This document shows positions 11,501 to 26,500 of a stretch of DNA of 64,000 bases, piece by piece. How positions within the stretch are numbered: the first letter of the stretch is position 1; the number at the start of each line of letters is the position of its first letter. The translations under genes and the position numbers were made by a program. Source of the DNA: Mesorhabditis belari (Eukaryota; Nematoda; Chromadorea; Rhabditida; Rhabditidae); contig CAUEEP010000741.1 of NCBI GenBank assembly GCA_958450365.1, forward strand, positions 3,186,501 to 3,250,500, read 5' to 3'. The notes under the pieces are model-generated. The model was not told the DNA's origin, did not search any database, and was given only the letters and a program-made list of their open reading frames with translations.

Positions 11501-14500
11501 CAGATCATGTAACTTGATCGAATAAGGACTAGAGCTACGATAACGGTTGTTTACGAAAGTTTGGATGTTTGAGAAAACGGATTAGTCAAGAGGGACAATC
11601 GAAATTGGGAACCCAGGACCAACACTCGACTCAAATTGGTCTTAGCTTATCCAAGCCCACTAGTTCTCTATCTATGCTATCCAGAATGGCAAGATTCGGC
11701 TTTAGTTTTTATTTATAAGCCGCCAGTTCAGCGCTAGCCTTATGAACTTGATCAGCCCTTCCCACCTTGACGCCACGATTGACGGGTTCACCTCGTCCAA
11801 TGTGACTATTCCTATTTTGTGCCACCCAGGATTTAGAAATTCGTTTTTAGATTTAGTTTTTCTCTAAAGATTGAGCAAGATTTTAAGTTCATAAGTTTTA
11901 AAAGTTGAATAAACTTTTAAGAAAAGAGGAAAAGTTTAAAAATTAGCAAAAATTAGCAATTTAGCACTCAGCACAAAGACCGAAACTTAAAATTTAGCTT
12001 TAAAATAACTTGATAACGTTCAGACGCCAAAAAACGCGTCGCTTCTCGGCACAGTGAGTTTCACATATTGTACAGTGTTTTGTGTCGTATCTTTCCTTTA
12101 TTTTAAAATCTGAAACATTTTGAGACTTTTGCAAATTTGATTTCATTAGCTAATATTAGCTAATATTAGCTAATATTGGGAGTGGGACAAATGCGACCTT
12201 TTTTTGCGCACCCGGACATTTGCGCACCTTTTTTTCCGCACCCTGCCCATTAGCGCACCTTTTTTCGCGTTTTAAAAAAGCTCTAAAAGCTAATATTAAC
12301 CAATTTCGATTCCAAAAGTTGCTTTTCTAGGTAATTTTAGGGCGTAGAATCGAAATTTTCACATATCAGAGCGTGTGGAAACAAACGGACGTGCAGGAAA
12401 ATACTTTTGAGGCTTTCAGCAAATTTTTTCAAGTAACTTAAAAAGTGTTAAAGGGTTCTAGTTAGAGTGTGTTCCTCGGGGGTAAGTAATTACTTAAGTA
12501 AAATTTGCACGAGTCTTTACTCGCTTAATCGGCGTTTTTGGTCGAGTAGCTACGAGTAATCCTCTTTACACGTCGAGTAAATTGAATATCTTTATATTTG
12601 AAGGGAATTTGCCACCAAATCAGTTGAACGGTTGAACATCTTTAAAAGGAGTCGTATAGAACGCCGCGCTCGTGATTTTCGCGCCAACTTTTTGAGAGTA
12701 GGACAAATGCGGCCTTTTTTTTTTGCGCAACAGGGTTATTTGTCTGGGTTGTTTGCTTAACTCGCCATAACTTTCTCCTGAGTTGGTCAATCTTTATGAT
12801 TTTCGTGTCATTTTGTTGCACTTATTGAGATCTACAAAATGAAACCAAAATCATAAAGATTGGTCGACTTAGAAGAAAGTTATGACGAGTTGCGACTAAA
12901 GCTCTCTGAAAATTTAAAGTTATTTGGCGTTTCGAGGTCAGGTGAATGCATTCCTGGGGAGTGGGACAAATGCGACCTTTTTTTGCGCACCCGGACATTT
13001 GCGCACCTTTTTTTTCCGCATTTAGCCCATTAGCGCACCTTTTTCTCTAAAAAGCTAATATTAACCAATCTCGATTCCAAAAGTTGCTTTTCTAGGTAAT
13101 TTTAGGGCGTAGAATCGAAATTTTGACATATCAGAGCTTGTGAAAACAAACGGACGGAGTTATACAAAGAGAAAAATCGACAATTTTCTGTAATTTGTCT
13201 CTAGCCGTCTTTCAAATTGATTCCACAAGCTCTGTTATGTCAAAATTTCGATCTCTACGCCCTAAAATTACCTAGAAAAACAACTTTGGAATAGAAATTG
13301 GTTAATATTAGCTTTTTAGAAAAGGCTTTTTAAGGGAAGGAGGAAAAAGGTGCGGCTAAAAAAAGTGCGCTAATGGGCAGGGTGCGGAAAAAAAGGTGCG
13401 CAAATGTCCGGGTGCGCAAAAAAGGTCGCATTTGTCCCACTCCCCTAATATTAGCTAATCTTATCAACAAATCAGCTCAAGATTTTCGTCATTATCTTTA
13501 GAGTTTTTGTAAACTCTTGATTCTTTAGCTTTAGCTCTTAGCTTAATTAGAAAAAAATCCCATCCAGCACGTCAATTTTCAATTATTTATCTAAAGAATT
13601 GCTTCTTAAAAGATTTGGAATTAATTTGAAAATCTCTGAATCTCTGAAATCTCTGAAATCCCCAAAAATCCCCAAAAATCCCGCAAATTCCCGGGCTTTT
13701 TCATTGGAGAAATCATGGGTTTTGCGGCTTTTTCCTTTTTTTGAAAAACATAATTTCTCGATGCCGGGCTTCGCTTGGGATTTCCGGTGACTATTTGCCA
13801 TTTGCTTCAATTCTAATTCGAATTCTAATCCAAAAATTGTTTTGCTTAGACAAATTCCACAGACTTTCCACAGAAATTCCTCAACTATGCCCTATCCAAT
13901 CAGCAATTATCCAATTATCAAATTTCGCCAAAAACAGCATACATTGGTCGACTTTTTTAGGTGAAAATCTCTTTTTTTCAACGCTTTAGAGCTTTAGAAT
14001 CTCGAGCTTTAAAGTTTAAACCGAAATTTCTCTATAGAAGTCTGTAGAAGTCTGTAGAAGTCTGTAGAAGTCTGTAGAAGTCTGTAGAAGTCTGTAGAAG
14101 TCTATAGAAGTCTGTAGAAGTCTGTAGAAGTCTGTAGAAGTCTGTAGAAGTCTGTAGAAGTCTGTAGAAGTCTGTAGAAGTCTGTAGAAGTCTATAGAAG
14201 TCTGTAGAAGTCTGTAGAAGTCTGTAGAAGTCTGTAGAAGTCTGTAGAAGTCTGTAGAAGTCTGTAGAAGTCTGTAGAAGTCTGTAGAAGTCTATAGAAG
14301 TCTGTAGAAGTCTATAGAAGTCTGTAGAAGTCTGTAGAAGTCTGTAGAAGTCTGTAGAAGTCTGTAGAAGTCTGTAGAAGTCTGTAGAAGTCTGTAGAAG
14401 TCTGTAGAAGTCTGTAGAAGTCTGTAGAAGTCTGTAGAAGTCTGTAGAAGTTTATAGAAGTCTATAGAAGTCTGTAGAAGTGCATTATTATAGCTTTTTA

Positions 14501-17500
14501 ATGAAATTTTCTAACAAAGAACCAAATTTCGAGGCTAGACCAGGGCTCAAGCCTTACTTATGGTCTTTTGACTTGCCTGGCTTGACTTATGGTCTTTTGG
14601 ATCAGCCTTGGGCTTTATAAATTAGACTTATTAATTTAACCACCTTTAGTTGAAGTTTTGACTAAAATTCATCGAAATTTGACTAAATTTGACTAAGTTG
14701 TTGAAGTATTGGTTGAAATTAGCCAAAATTTGACTAAATTTGACTAAATTTAACTCAAGAATTGAAGTATTGCCTAAAATTATCTTAATCTTAAATGATA
14801 TCTTAAATTATCTTGATACATTTATTCACACGAATAATGTGGTACAAAGAATACACAAGCACAACCCCTAGCACTCAACTTAGAGAAGCCCTAAATGTAG
14901 GGAAGAAAAGAAAACCTATGTACCGTATTTTCTCTAATAGTAGTGCACCCGGCCGAGTCGAGTTGATGACTATTTTACGGCTTTCAAAGTTTTCCCAGAA
15001 GCTCAACACCCTAATCCCCCACTAGATCTCATCGTCAGCTACATTTTCCGACCCCACATCGATAGGTTCTGATAAGCGGTTCTCGAGATTTCGAGGAATT
15101 TAGGCAAGGCTTAGGGTGCACTACTATTAGAGAGAATACGGTAATCGAAATTTTGACGAAATTTAACGAAATCGCTAAAGTATTGGCTAAAATTAATCAA
15201 AATTTGACTAAATTTAGCAAAATTGTTGAAGTATTGAGTAAAATTAATCAAAATTTGACTAAATTTGACGAAATTTACCCAAATTGTTAAAGTATTAGCT
15301 AAAATTAATCAAAATTAATCAAAATTTGACCAAAATTTGACCAAATTGTTGAAGTTTTGAGTAAAATTAATCTAAATTTGACTAAATTTGACGAAATTTA
15401 ACCAAATTGTTAAAGTATTCAATAAAATTCAGCCAAATTCGAACAAATAGTTGGAGTATTGAATAAAATTCTTCAGTAATCTGAAAATCTCTTCAACTCA
15501 AAGCAAAACAAATAATCAAAACCTTTCTATTTCACTGTATTTTTAGATGCTTGAAATTTCTAAATTAAAATCATCCATTTTTATAATTAGAGGAGGAGAA
15601 AAATGATTAAAAACTGTTCAAAAAGAGAAATCGCTTTTAAATTGGTTATTTAAATTGAAAGAAAAAGAAAAGCAGCAAGTTGAGGCCAGCAAGTTAGCCA
15701 GGAAGTTAGCCAGGAAATTAGCCAGCAAGTTAGCCAGCAAGTTAGCCAGGAAGTTGAGGCCAGGAAGTTGAGGCCAGCAAGTTAGCCAGGAAGTTAGCCA
15801 GCAAGTTGAGGCCAGCAAGTTAGTCAGCAAGTTGAGGCCAGCAAGTTAGCCAGCAAATTGAGGCCAGCAAGTTTTTCAATCGATTTCAAAACTAAACTCT
15901 TCTAATAAAATCGTTGTACGAAAAGTGCTCAAAAATTTAGGCAATAAAAGATGAATATTTCAGTGCTCGTCTCGAGAACTCAGGTGGAGGAGAGATCGCG
16001 AATGGAGCAGGGATTGGAGTGGCGGTGGGAGGAGGCAGTGGAGGGACACTCTCCGCCGCACTCTCACCCCTTTCCCCAAATGGATTCCCCATCGATGAGC
16101 TTATGCCTAGGTAAATGACCGCATTTTTTTTTCTGAATCTCTTTTTCCGAATCAATCTCTATTTCAGATCGAAATCCCCACAATTGATTGAGATGCACAC
16201 TTTTCGTGACGCTATCGACGTGAATTACCAGAGAATGGCGATCACTGGAGAGGAGTTCTCTGGGGTAAATTTTTTAAGAAGTTGGGAAAGCTTTGAAGCT
16301 TAGGGAAAGCTTTGAAGCTTAGGGGAAAGCTTTGAACTTTTCTAAAGAGATTTGAGCAATCTTTGAACCTTTAAAAACTAGTAACAAGTCTATATTTGCT
16401 TATTTTTGACTTGATAGAGTATATAAGGGCAATCATACGATATAAGGACAATCATACGATATAAGGGCAATCATACATCATACTTGTTCAGTCTCTTAAC
16501 AAAAATGACGTCCTTTTTGCCCTTTGCTCTATAACTAAACTTTTTCTTAGCAAACAAGCAAACAAATTGCATTTTATGGCCAAATTTGATGAGGATCCTT
16601 TTAAAACCAACCCGTACGTCGATCCGATACATGCACCTCGAGAAATAAGCCGTTAAAGTTGACCGGCTTCTGCAGGTTTTCCTTAAGAAAAACCGCAGAA
16701 GCTGGCCAACTTTGTCGCGGTCGCGTGGGTCGTAGACAAGCGCGCTCCCGACCGCTCCACGGCGTAGGTCGTACTCTAGACTATATTGTAATTGTGTTAT
16801 TTAAAATAAAAAAAGTCAACTTGAGTGGCACTACGGGGGGATCGAACTCGGGTCTTTTGGGTAGTAGAGGTCGAAGAAATATTAAAATAGGGGGAATTGA
16901 ATGATTGGGAATTGATTTACAGTCGAAAAATTGAGTTTTCAATAATTGTCCACCAATAGACAACCCAATAGACAATCCAATAGACAACCCAATAGACAAT
17001 CCAATAGACAACCCAATAGACAATCCAATAGACAATCCAATAGACAATCCAATAGACAATTAATAGACAATCCAATAGACAATCTTCTATCTAATAGACA
17101 TATTTTTGATGGTTTTTGATTCAGTTAACGAATTGTAAGTGTTTAAAAAGCTCTCAAGTTTATAATTGGACAGCTTACAACAGCAGGTTCGAGAACTGAA
17201 TCTGTTGGTGAAGGGGGTGAACTAGTTGTTGAAATCGTTTAACATTGTTTTATTGGTCAATTGTTCTAATGTTTTAGCATTGTTTTATTGTTTTATTTCT
17301 TTAAAAAAAGAGAATTTCTTCAGGTTCCCCTTGAAGATCACGCAACCGCAGCAAAATGTATAACGACGGCATTAGACATTCGTGAGCAATACATGAAACG
17401 AATTGGTCATCATTTCCCGTCAACTGTCTCGAATTTCCTTCACGGAGAATACCCAATGAATCTGCCAAAGTGCCGAAAGAAGAACACCGAGTCGAGTCAG

Positions 17501-20500
17501 TTTTTCTCTAGCCAAATTTTTCTGTTCTCGAAATTTTTTTTAAACATTTCTCAATTCAAACATTTAAATGTTAAAAAACGACTTCAAATTTCAAATTTCA
17601 GATATTGATTTGTGTAGGTTTTTTTCTTGGGAAAGTTTTGCCTTTTAAAGATTTCTTCTAAAGATTTCCTCACAAGATTACTTCTGAAGATTTCCTCTCA
17701 AGATTTCTTCTAAAGATTCTATGATTGGTGTAAAGATCAATGTGCCAGATAGCTAGCGTTTTCACATGCTTGTTCGATTCACTTTTTCGATTATGCACAT
17801 ATTTCCTCAATTTCTATTGTTTAGCACTTTGTCTTTTATCTTAAACTTTTGAATTTTAGGACTTACTTTAAATCGATGACTTTAATCTAGTTTTAATTTA
17901 ATCTATGAACTTTAATTCTCAAGATTCTGGTGTAAAGATTGGATTGGTGTAAAGATCGATTTGCCAGATAGCTAGGGAGCTAGAGAGCCAAATAGCTAGA
18001 GAGCTAGATAGCCAGATAGCTAGAGAGCTAGCTAGATAGCCAGATAGCTAGAGAGCCAGATAGCTGCTAGCTAGAAAGCCAGATAGCTAGAGAGCTAGCT
18101 AGATAGCTAGAGAGCTAGAGAGCTAGCTAGAGAGCCAGATAGCTAGAGAGCTAGCTAGATAGCTAGAGAGCTAGAGAGCTTAGGCTGAGAGAGCTAGCTA
18201 GAGAGCTAGCTAGAGAGCCAGATAGCTAGATAGCTAGAGAGCCAGATAGCTAGATAGCTAGCTAGAAAGCCAGATAGCTCTCTAGCTAGCTACAGAGCCA
18301 AATAGTTAGAGAGCCAAATAGCCAAATAGCTCTCTATCTTTACTTTCAAATCTATGAATTCATTTAGCTCAATGGAAACGTACGGAAACGGATCCGTATC
18401 TAGAAGAAAGGCGTTTAAGGAAGAGAACCCGAGTGATTGGCGGTAGAGATGATTGATCTTTGTTTTTTGAATGAAATCATTAATCGGATTGTTTATTTGA
18501 AAGTAAGCTGGGTTTTTTGTTTCTTTAGAACAATTTCTTTAGAATCTTACTAAGAAACGTCGCCCAAATGCCCACGCTTTTAAAACGAACTCCATCTTAT
18601 ACAGAGTTAGGCAAAATTACCCAACAACCAACCTTTTCTGGATGTTTTGCTGTGGTCAGTTGTTCCCATGGCGCAGTCAGGAGCCCTTTCGTCTACGGCC
18701 CACAAGGTCCGAGTTCGACCCCCCCTAGAGCCACTTAGTTCGGATTCTTTAGTGCATTCAATGAAACAGAAACTCAGCCTACAGTACCCCTTCCAAACCT
18801 TACAGTATCCTTTCCCCCGGCGATAACTTGAGTGTTTGAAGCGAAATCTGAACAAAATCTCTTATCCATCTCAAATTTTAACCAATCTCTTTTTTCTCTC
18901 ACATTTATGCATGCCAAAATGCTCCTCCTCTTCTTTCGTTCAACGATTTCGATTAAAAATGATTTCTGTGTGCTCACTCATCTACATAAATGAAATAAAG
19001 CTTACAGTAAACTGTAACTGTAACAGTAAACTGTAACTGTGACAGTAAACTGTAACTGTGACAGTAAACTGTAACTGTAACAGTAAACTGTGACAGTAAA
19101 CTGTAACTGTAACAGTAAACTGTAAGCAAGTCCAGTAGAAAGTTTATCTTTCGACTTTTCAGCTGCCAACACTTCTTTCAATCCACCCGACCCACCAACG
19201 GATCATTGGGGATTGTACACACCGTTGCCCGAATATCAAGAGAAATACGAGCTGAGAAGGGAAAATGGAGTGGTGAGCGCTCTACGATAACTTGCTTAGT
19301 CTAGAAACTACAAGATTAGATAAACTTTTTGACAAGTCTATAGACTAAAATGTCTCTAGACGCTGCAGCAAGCTCGTAGCCAGGATTTCTGTGCTTTTGG
19401 CTGCCAGAGCTTCGTCCACAAGCGTCCAATCAATTTACAACTAAAGAAGAAAATTTAGAAAAATCTTCAGGCTACATTATGGTTAGGATGAAATTCTTTT
19501 TAAATGAAATTCACTCGGAAAAATTTGCATTTTTTTGAGAGAATTTTGGGGAGAAGAGGTTTTCGCCAGGAATCCTTAGCCGGGAGTTTTAATCCTTAGC
19601 CATTATTCAGAAAAGCTTCTAACCGTCACCAATCGATTCCCCGTATCGTTTTACGTAGGACAAGTGAGCTAGAAATTTGATTTAAAGCTTTTGGAGTGAG
19701 CTAGAGAGGCTTAAAGTTGAGCAGAAGTTGAGCAGAAAAAAAAAGTCGTGACAACTCAACTTTAAGCCTCTCTAGCTCACTCCACAAGCTTTAAATCGGA
19801 TTTTTAGCTCACGTATCTTATGTAAAGCGATACGGAGAATCGATTGGTGGCGGTTAGAAGTTTCCTTGCTTACTTAAATCTTTACTTTCTCTTGGGATTT
19901 TGGGGGCAGAGGAAAATCAAAAGTTGTGCGTACCATTTTTGAGTACAAAGCACGCATCAAAGTACGCATCAAAGTACGCATCAAAGTACGCATCAAAGTA
20001 CGCATCAAAGTACGCATTAAATTAACATTTACCCTTAACCCATTGAACTTAAAAAGCTTTCCAATGACAAAATTAGAACTTTTTGATAAGTTTAAAGGGT
20101 GTGAAAATGTGAATGATAAAGATTTAGACTCACTTTTACAAATCCGACGGCACACGGGATCCCCAATTCGATGAATACTACGTGAGCCAAGGAAAATTCT
20201 TGGATGACACTGATCAATTGACATCAATGATTGTTGATGGACCACTGTAAGCAAGAACTTTTTGGCTTTCAGTTTGGCAGTTCTTCTTTTCAGAAAATCG
20301 TTCTGCTATCGTCGATTGTGCTATTTGGAGAACAAGTTCGTACTTCACGTATTGCTGAATGAATTGCGTGAATTACATGAACAGAAATGCGTATCGCATA
20401 GAGATTTCTACAATATAAGAAAGGTTTGAAAGAAGATATGGTATTTCTAGTGCTTTTTTTAGGTTGACACTCACATACACGCGGCGTCATCGATGAATCA

Positions 20501-23500
20501 AAAGCATTTGTTGCGTTTCCTCAAGAAGAAGATCAAGACTGAAAAGAATACGGTTGTTTTAATGGAGGTGAGAAGGGAATTTGATTTGTTTTAATGGAGG
20601 TGAGAAGGGAATTTGATTTGTTTTGATGGAGGTGAGAAGGGAATTTGATTTGTTTTGATGGAGGTGAGAAGGGTACAAGCTAAAAGCCAACCAGGCCGCT
20701 TCAGTCTCCTATTTTCTACAGAATGAAAGTGTTGTGGAGATGTGAAGTGAACATAAAAGTGAACAAAGAGGACAGGGATTTTCTAAAAACCCATTTTCCT
20801 GAACTAGATCAGAAACCAAATTTGTGCTCCTTCTGGCTTTACTTGATCTGGACGGCTTTTGCAGATTTAACCAAAATATCTGGGCTATTAGATTGGTATA
20901 GATAGATAGATAGGCCTGTTTGATAATTTTAGAAAAAAGATTTGTACTTGTGGGTTACATTTGTACTTGTGGGTTACATTTGTACTTGTGGGTTACATTT
21001 GTACTTGTATACATCCACAAAGACTCATCTCGGTAAAGCATCCCCATCAGCTACTTGATTTTTTTTGTTCTAAATGTGTCCAACCTAGAGTGTGCTCCTT
21101 GTTGACAGACAATTTGTCAGACAAATTTTCATTGACAACTTTTTTGTCAGACAACTGATCCGACAAACTTCCGACAACGCGTTTTCTAAAAGGTGCGCTT
21201 TTTAAGCAAAGCTATAAAGGTCGCGCGAAAAAAAATTTGCAAACTTTTCTTAAAATATAGTAATGGATAGTTTTATTTAAGGATTTAGGTTTTTTAGGGC
21301 GTGGAATTTTTTTTGGAATGGTTCTAGTGCAAATGTAGACAATAGGCCTGGTAAATTCGTAAATAATATAATTTTTTAATAGTGTTTCTTAACTTTTCCC
21401 GTTTTAAATGTTTTCTTTAATTTTAAATAGCATTTAAAAATTTTTAAGTTTTAAGCAGAAAGAGTAATAGAGCTATGGAAAGAGTAATAGAGCTAAGGAA
21501 AGAGTAATAGAGCTAAGGAAAGAGTAATAGAGCTAAGGAAAGAGTAATAGAGCTAAGGAAAGAGTAATAGAAAAAAAGAGCGCAAGATTTTAATGTACAT
21601 TTGCATTTTGAAAAATTTGCTGATGCAAAGCATAGGGTTACGGTAGCTTATCCTTGGCGCGCGCTTTTTAGAAAACGCGTTGTCTGCAAGGAACACACTC
21701 TAGTCCAACCTTTTGCCCCTTTTGCCTCGCTCTTTTTGCCATTGGCAATCTAACTTTAAGCTCAAATTTCTTGGTGTTGGGTGGTCCAATTTAAATGCTA
21801 TTGGTATCATTAGATGCGCCAAGTCTTTCTCTATCGATTGGTATAAAAACTTTTTCAATTGGACACCCCAACACCAAGAAATTTGACCTTAAAGTTGAAT
21901 GCCAATTGCAAACAGGCATATCAACTGTCCCACAATCTTTAATTATTAATAATACGATACGAATTTGCATATGTAGCTTTACGAGTAATTGATATTTGAT
22001 TTGATCATTTCAGCAAGGCAAGCCAATCACAATGCAAACAGTGTTCGAACAAATGGGCATTGAGGCTTATGATCTCTCCGTGGACATGCTCGATGTGCAC
22101 GCCGACAGAAACACTTTCCATCGTTTCGACAAATTCAATGCAAAGTTGGTTCTCAGGATTTGATTTGGAAATTTGATTTGGAAATTTGATTTGGATTTGA
22201 TTTGGATTTGATTCAAAAACCAACCAACCTTCAGGTACAACCCAGTTGGCGAGTCTCGCCTTAGAGAGATTTTCATCAAAACCGATAACCACGTTGGTGG
22301 AAAGTATTTTGCTGAGCTGATCAAGGTAAATTTAGATTTCAAATATTCTCAAATTATGGCTTTACATTCAGGAAGTACTCTCTGACCTTGAGGAGTCAAA
22401 GTATCAACATGCGGAGCCTCGTCTTTCGATTTATGGCCGATCAAGGGATGAATGGGACAAATTGGCGCACTGGGCAATCACGCACGATGTTTGGAGCACG
22501 AATGCGAGATGGTTGATCCAGATTCCGAGACTTTAGTGAGTTGCAAAGAGATTGATAGGCAAAATTTCAATAAGTCAATCTTTTTTCTATAAAAGTCAAT
22601 CTTTTGCCAATAAGATAGTTGAAAAACTTCTCGATCTGATAGATTTTTGTGAAAACTTTTGACTAACTTGTTCTCGGCTTGTTTGAAAGTCTTTTAAAGT
22701 TGTAGATATACCGTAAATGTAATGCTTTTCATTTTGTTTTTAAAAACAAATCAATTGTCGACAATTTTAGTGACATCTACCGGACGAAAAACATGAAAAA
22801 CTTTGGAGAACTCTTGGACAATCTCTTCTTGCCGTTATTTGAGGTGAGTGAAAAAGTAAAAACGATTAAGCTGTCCAGAAAAGCTTTTCGTTTCGTTTCG
22901 TACTTTTGTTTAAAACCAACAAATGCACCAATTCAGCTCCTGTTTCATTAAAAAGGGCACTTATTTTTCTGCAAAATAACATTAAAACGGGTTTTAAATG
23001 TTTTATGTCAGGGTTTTTTTTGGCAGCATGAAGTCGGGTAGTCAAATAGACGGATCGATGAAGCGGTTTAGACACTTTAGCCCAAAGAAACCTATTTTAG
23101 TGTCAATAGATAAAAAATAGAGCTTAAAAAGTTCGGTATCTAGGGAAAATTTCAGAGAAATCGCTTCAGCCAATTTCTTCGTAGAGGTTTTTATAGATTT
23201 TTACGAAAAACACGTGTTTTCACTCTCAAATTTGCTCGAAAGTGAGCCGAAATTGAGTTAAAAAGAAGGAAATTGAACCGAAATTGAATTAAAAAGAAGG
23301 AAATTGAACCGAAATTGAATTAAAAAGAAGGAAAATGAACTGAAATTGACTTAAAAAGAAGGAAATTGAACCGAAATTGACTTGAAAAGATTGAAATTGA
23401 ACCGAAATTGAATCAAAATTGACTTCAAAAGATGAGAAATTCAACAATAAACACTTTTTATTTAGAGAAAACCATGGGTTAATCGGTGAATTTGTTATTT

Positions 23501-26500
23501 TTCAAAAAGAAGTACGAAAAGGAGCGAAAAGTCTTTCTTGACAGCTTCATAAAAGCTAAGAAGTATTTGAATTGAATTAACAATAAGTAAAAAAGTGAAT
23601 CTGAAACTATAGCAAAATCCGAAGTCAGTTTTCTTGTAACTTCATCCAAATTTCATAGCTTATAGATATTTCCAGGTCTCAAACGATCCGTCATCTCATC
23701 CCGATCTTCATCGTTTCCTTCTAACTGTCTCCGGCATCGATTCAGTTGATGACGAAAGTAAACACGAATTTGTGCAGGTGGCTTTTAAATCTTAATTTTA
23801 TTCTTATCTTAATACATTTATTCACACGAATAATGTGGTACAAAAAATACACAAGAACAATGACAACAACAACCACTAGCACTCAACTTAGAGAAGCCCT
23901 AAATGTAGGGAAGAAAAAAAAACCTATGTACCGTATTTTCTCTAATAGTAGTTGACGCGCCTAGCCGGGTTGACGATCATTTTACAGTTCCCAAGCTTTC
24001 GCAGAAGCTCAACACTCAAATCCCCCACTAGATCTCATCGTCAGCTACATTTTCCGACCCCACATCGATAGGTTCTGATAAACGGTTCTCGAGATTTCGA
24101 GGAATTTAGGCAAGGCTTAGGGTGCACTACTATTAGAGAGAATACCGTAACTAATTACTGAATTCCTTAGAAGTTAGCTCATGGCTTAAAGCTAGATTAA
24201 CCAATTCTTAATTACTTAAAGGTCAACGAATGACTTAAAGCTAGATTAACCAATTACTTCAAGATTACGGCCTGATACAGCTCTTGATATTATTTCAAAG
24301 CTTTCAACTTCTTCTACGAGGTTCATTGCAAGAAATGCACTCCAGAATATGGAGTATCAAGATTCTAATTCATGATACAGTAATCTAAAAGAGAAATTTA
24401 CAAAGGAGATGTTGGAGATGAAAGAAAATAAAAGCCGTCGTCGTCAACTTGTTTAATAATAAGCAGCAAATGCCGTTTTCTCTCTAATAATAGTGCACAC
24501 CGCCAACCCGAGTTAATGACTATTTTACAGTTCCCAAGCTTTCGGAGAAGCTCAACACTCAAATCCCCCACTAGATCTCATCGTCAGCTACATTTTCCGA
24601 CCCCACATCGATAGGTTCTGATAAGCGGTTCTCGAGATTTCGAGGAATTTAGGCAAGGCTTAGGGTGCACTACTATTAGAGAAAATACGGTATGTGGGAA
24701 AAAGTAATAATCTAGCCGGTGGGATTGAACCCTTGACCTTCTGGCTAAGATCAAGGGCTCTTAGCCACTCGGCCATTTGCTGTCCGTCTAACTAGTGCAC
24801 ATTTTGAATGTTGCCTTTGACTGAGATCTATTATTTCATTCAATTTTAGTTCGATCGTTCAACTCCGGTCCCTGAAAAGTACACCGACAAGGAGAATCCT
24901 CCTTACAATTACTATCTTTACTACATGTATGCGAATATCTCGTTGCTAAATGCGTTCAGAAGGTTTGTTTGAGATCTCAATGACAGTTAAGCTTTGCTGG
25001 TATTGCTTGTGAGTGTTTCAAAGCTAATCCTTTCTTATTTATCAAATTTAGGACTCAACTCTTTAGTAATTCTAGTTCTAGTTGATTTAGTAATTCTTAT
25101 TATCAAAATCAAATAAAATCAAATAAAATCAAATCAAATCCATCCAAATTTTACTTTTCAACCGATTTCCAGATCTCGTGGCTTAAACACATTTGTTTTG
25201 CGTCCCCATTGTGGAGAAGCTGGTCATGTCAATCATTTGGTCACTGGATTTTTAACCTCAGAGAGTATCTCACATGGATTAATGCTGAAAAAGGTGAACT
25301 TTCTTAAGAATCTAATTTTACAGCAAATTTCAAGGTGCCCGTTCTCCAATACCTATACTATTTGACTCAAATGGGCATCGCCATGTCGCCGCTCTCGAAC
25401 AACTCGCTTTTCGTTAGCTATCAGAAAAATCCGATGCACGAGTTTATGCAGAAAGTGAGTCACTTGAAATACGCGAAGCTAAGAAGTTGATGAAGTTGAT
25501 GAAGTTCTGATTTTATTCATTTTCAGGGTTTAAATGTTTCCCTTTCCACTGACGATCCCCTTCAATTCCACTACACAAAAGAAGCGCTCATGGAAGAGTA
25601 TTCGATTGCGGCACAGGTAGAAGAATGAGATTCTAAAACTTGTATTAGAAACAGATTAAGCAAATAGTAATAGCAAATAGCAAATAATATAGCAAATTTA
25701 GAGATATTTTCCCTCAAAAACCGGCAAGTTTTAGGTATGGAAGCTCTCCTCTTGTGACATGTGCGAGTTGGCGAGGAACTCGGTGCTACAGAGTGGATTC
25801 GAGGACAAGGTCAAGAATTTAGAAAACTTTAAAGGCGGAGTTCGAATTGGGATCGAAATCATCGATTTAACAAGATCTGAAATTTGTGGGAAAATTTAAA
25901 GACAAAGTTTCCCTTGAAGCGAAGGGGTTTTGGCGGTGAGGGGATTCGAACCAGGGACCAGGGTCGCGGGGCGACTATCCGCTGCACCATTCGGCGCCAT
26001 ACCGCGGTGGCGTGGGCATAATGATGCGAAAATGGAGAACTGGTTTAATCGCACACCGATCCTCCAACTTTAGGTCGGAATTAGGACCGATTCTCACTAA
26101 AGCCAAGAATTTGAGCATAATAACGCACGGATTTGAATTAGACGATTCCGAAACTGGAATTTAAATTAGATGATTTCGAAGTATGGGTTTAAGCTAGACG
26201 ATTTCGAAGTAGGAATTAAAATTAGACGATTACGACGCACGGCTTACGGATTCCTACCACTTTCTACCAGGGCCGTTTGCCAGATCGCGAGCGATTACCC
26301 AGCCGCACAAAGATGATCTCACGAATCATTTACAATGATTTCTCTTTTGCTTTTTAGATGACATAAAAAGAAGATATTGAGCTTAAATTTGTACCCAGGG
26401 GTTTTCAGTGTCTAGGAATCAATTGGCGCTATTCATTTTATTGAGGCTATCAATCGGAACACGGGTTTAACTCGTCTAAATCGACTATTAGAGAGGCTCG

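Noticed and set aside
14031..14482. CRISPR-like regular array
   Set aside because: There are no spacers; it is a simple 10-bp tandem repeat, and the genome is eukaryotic.
24711..24785. tRNA gene of the Leu/Ser type on the minus strand
   Set aside because: A and B boxes are excellent, but the acceptor and T stems do not pair and the sequence continues into a SINE body found at other sites.
25929..26000. tRNA gene on the minus strand
   Set aside because: The acceptor stem pairs only partly and the T stem has two pairs at most, so it is treated as a tRNA-like repeat.
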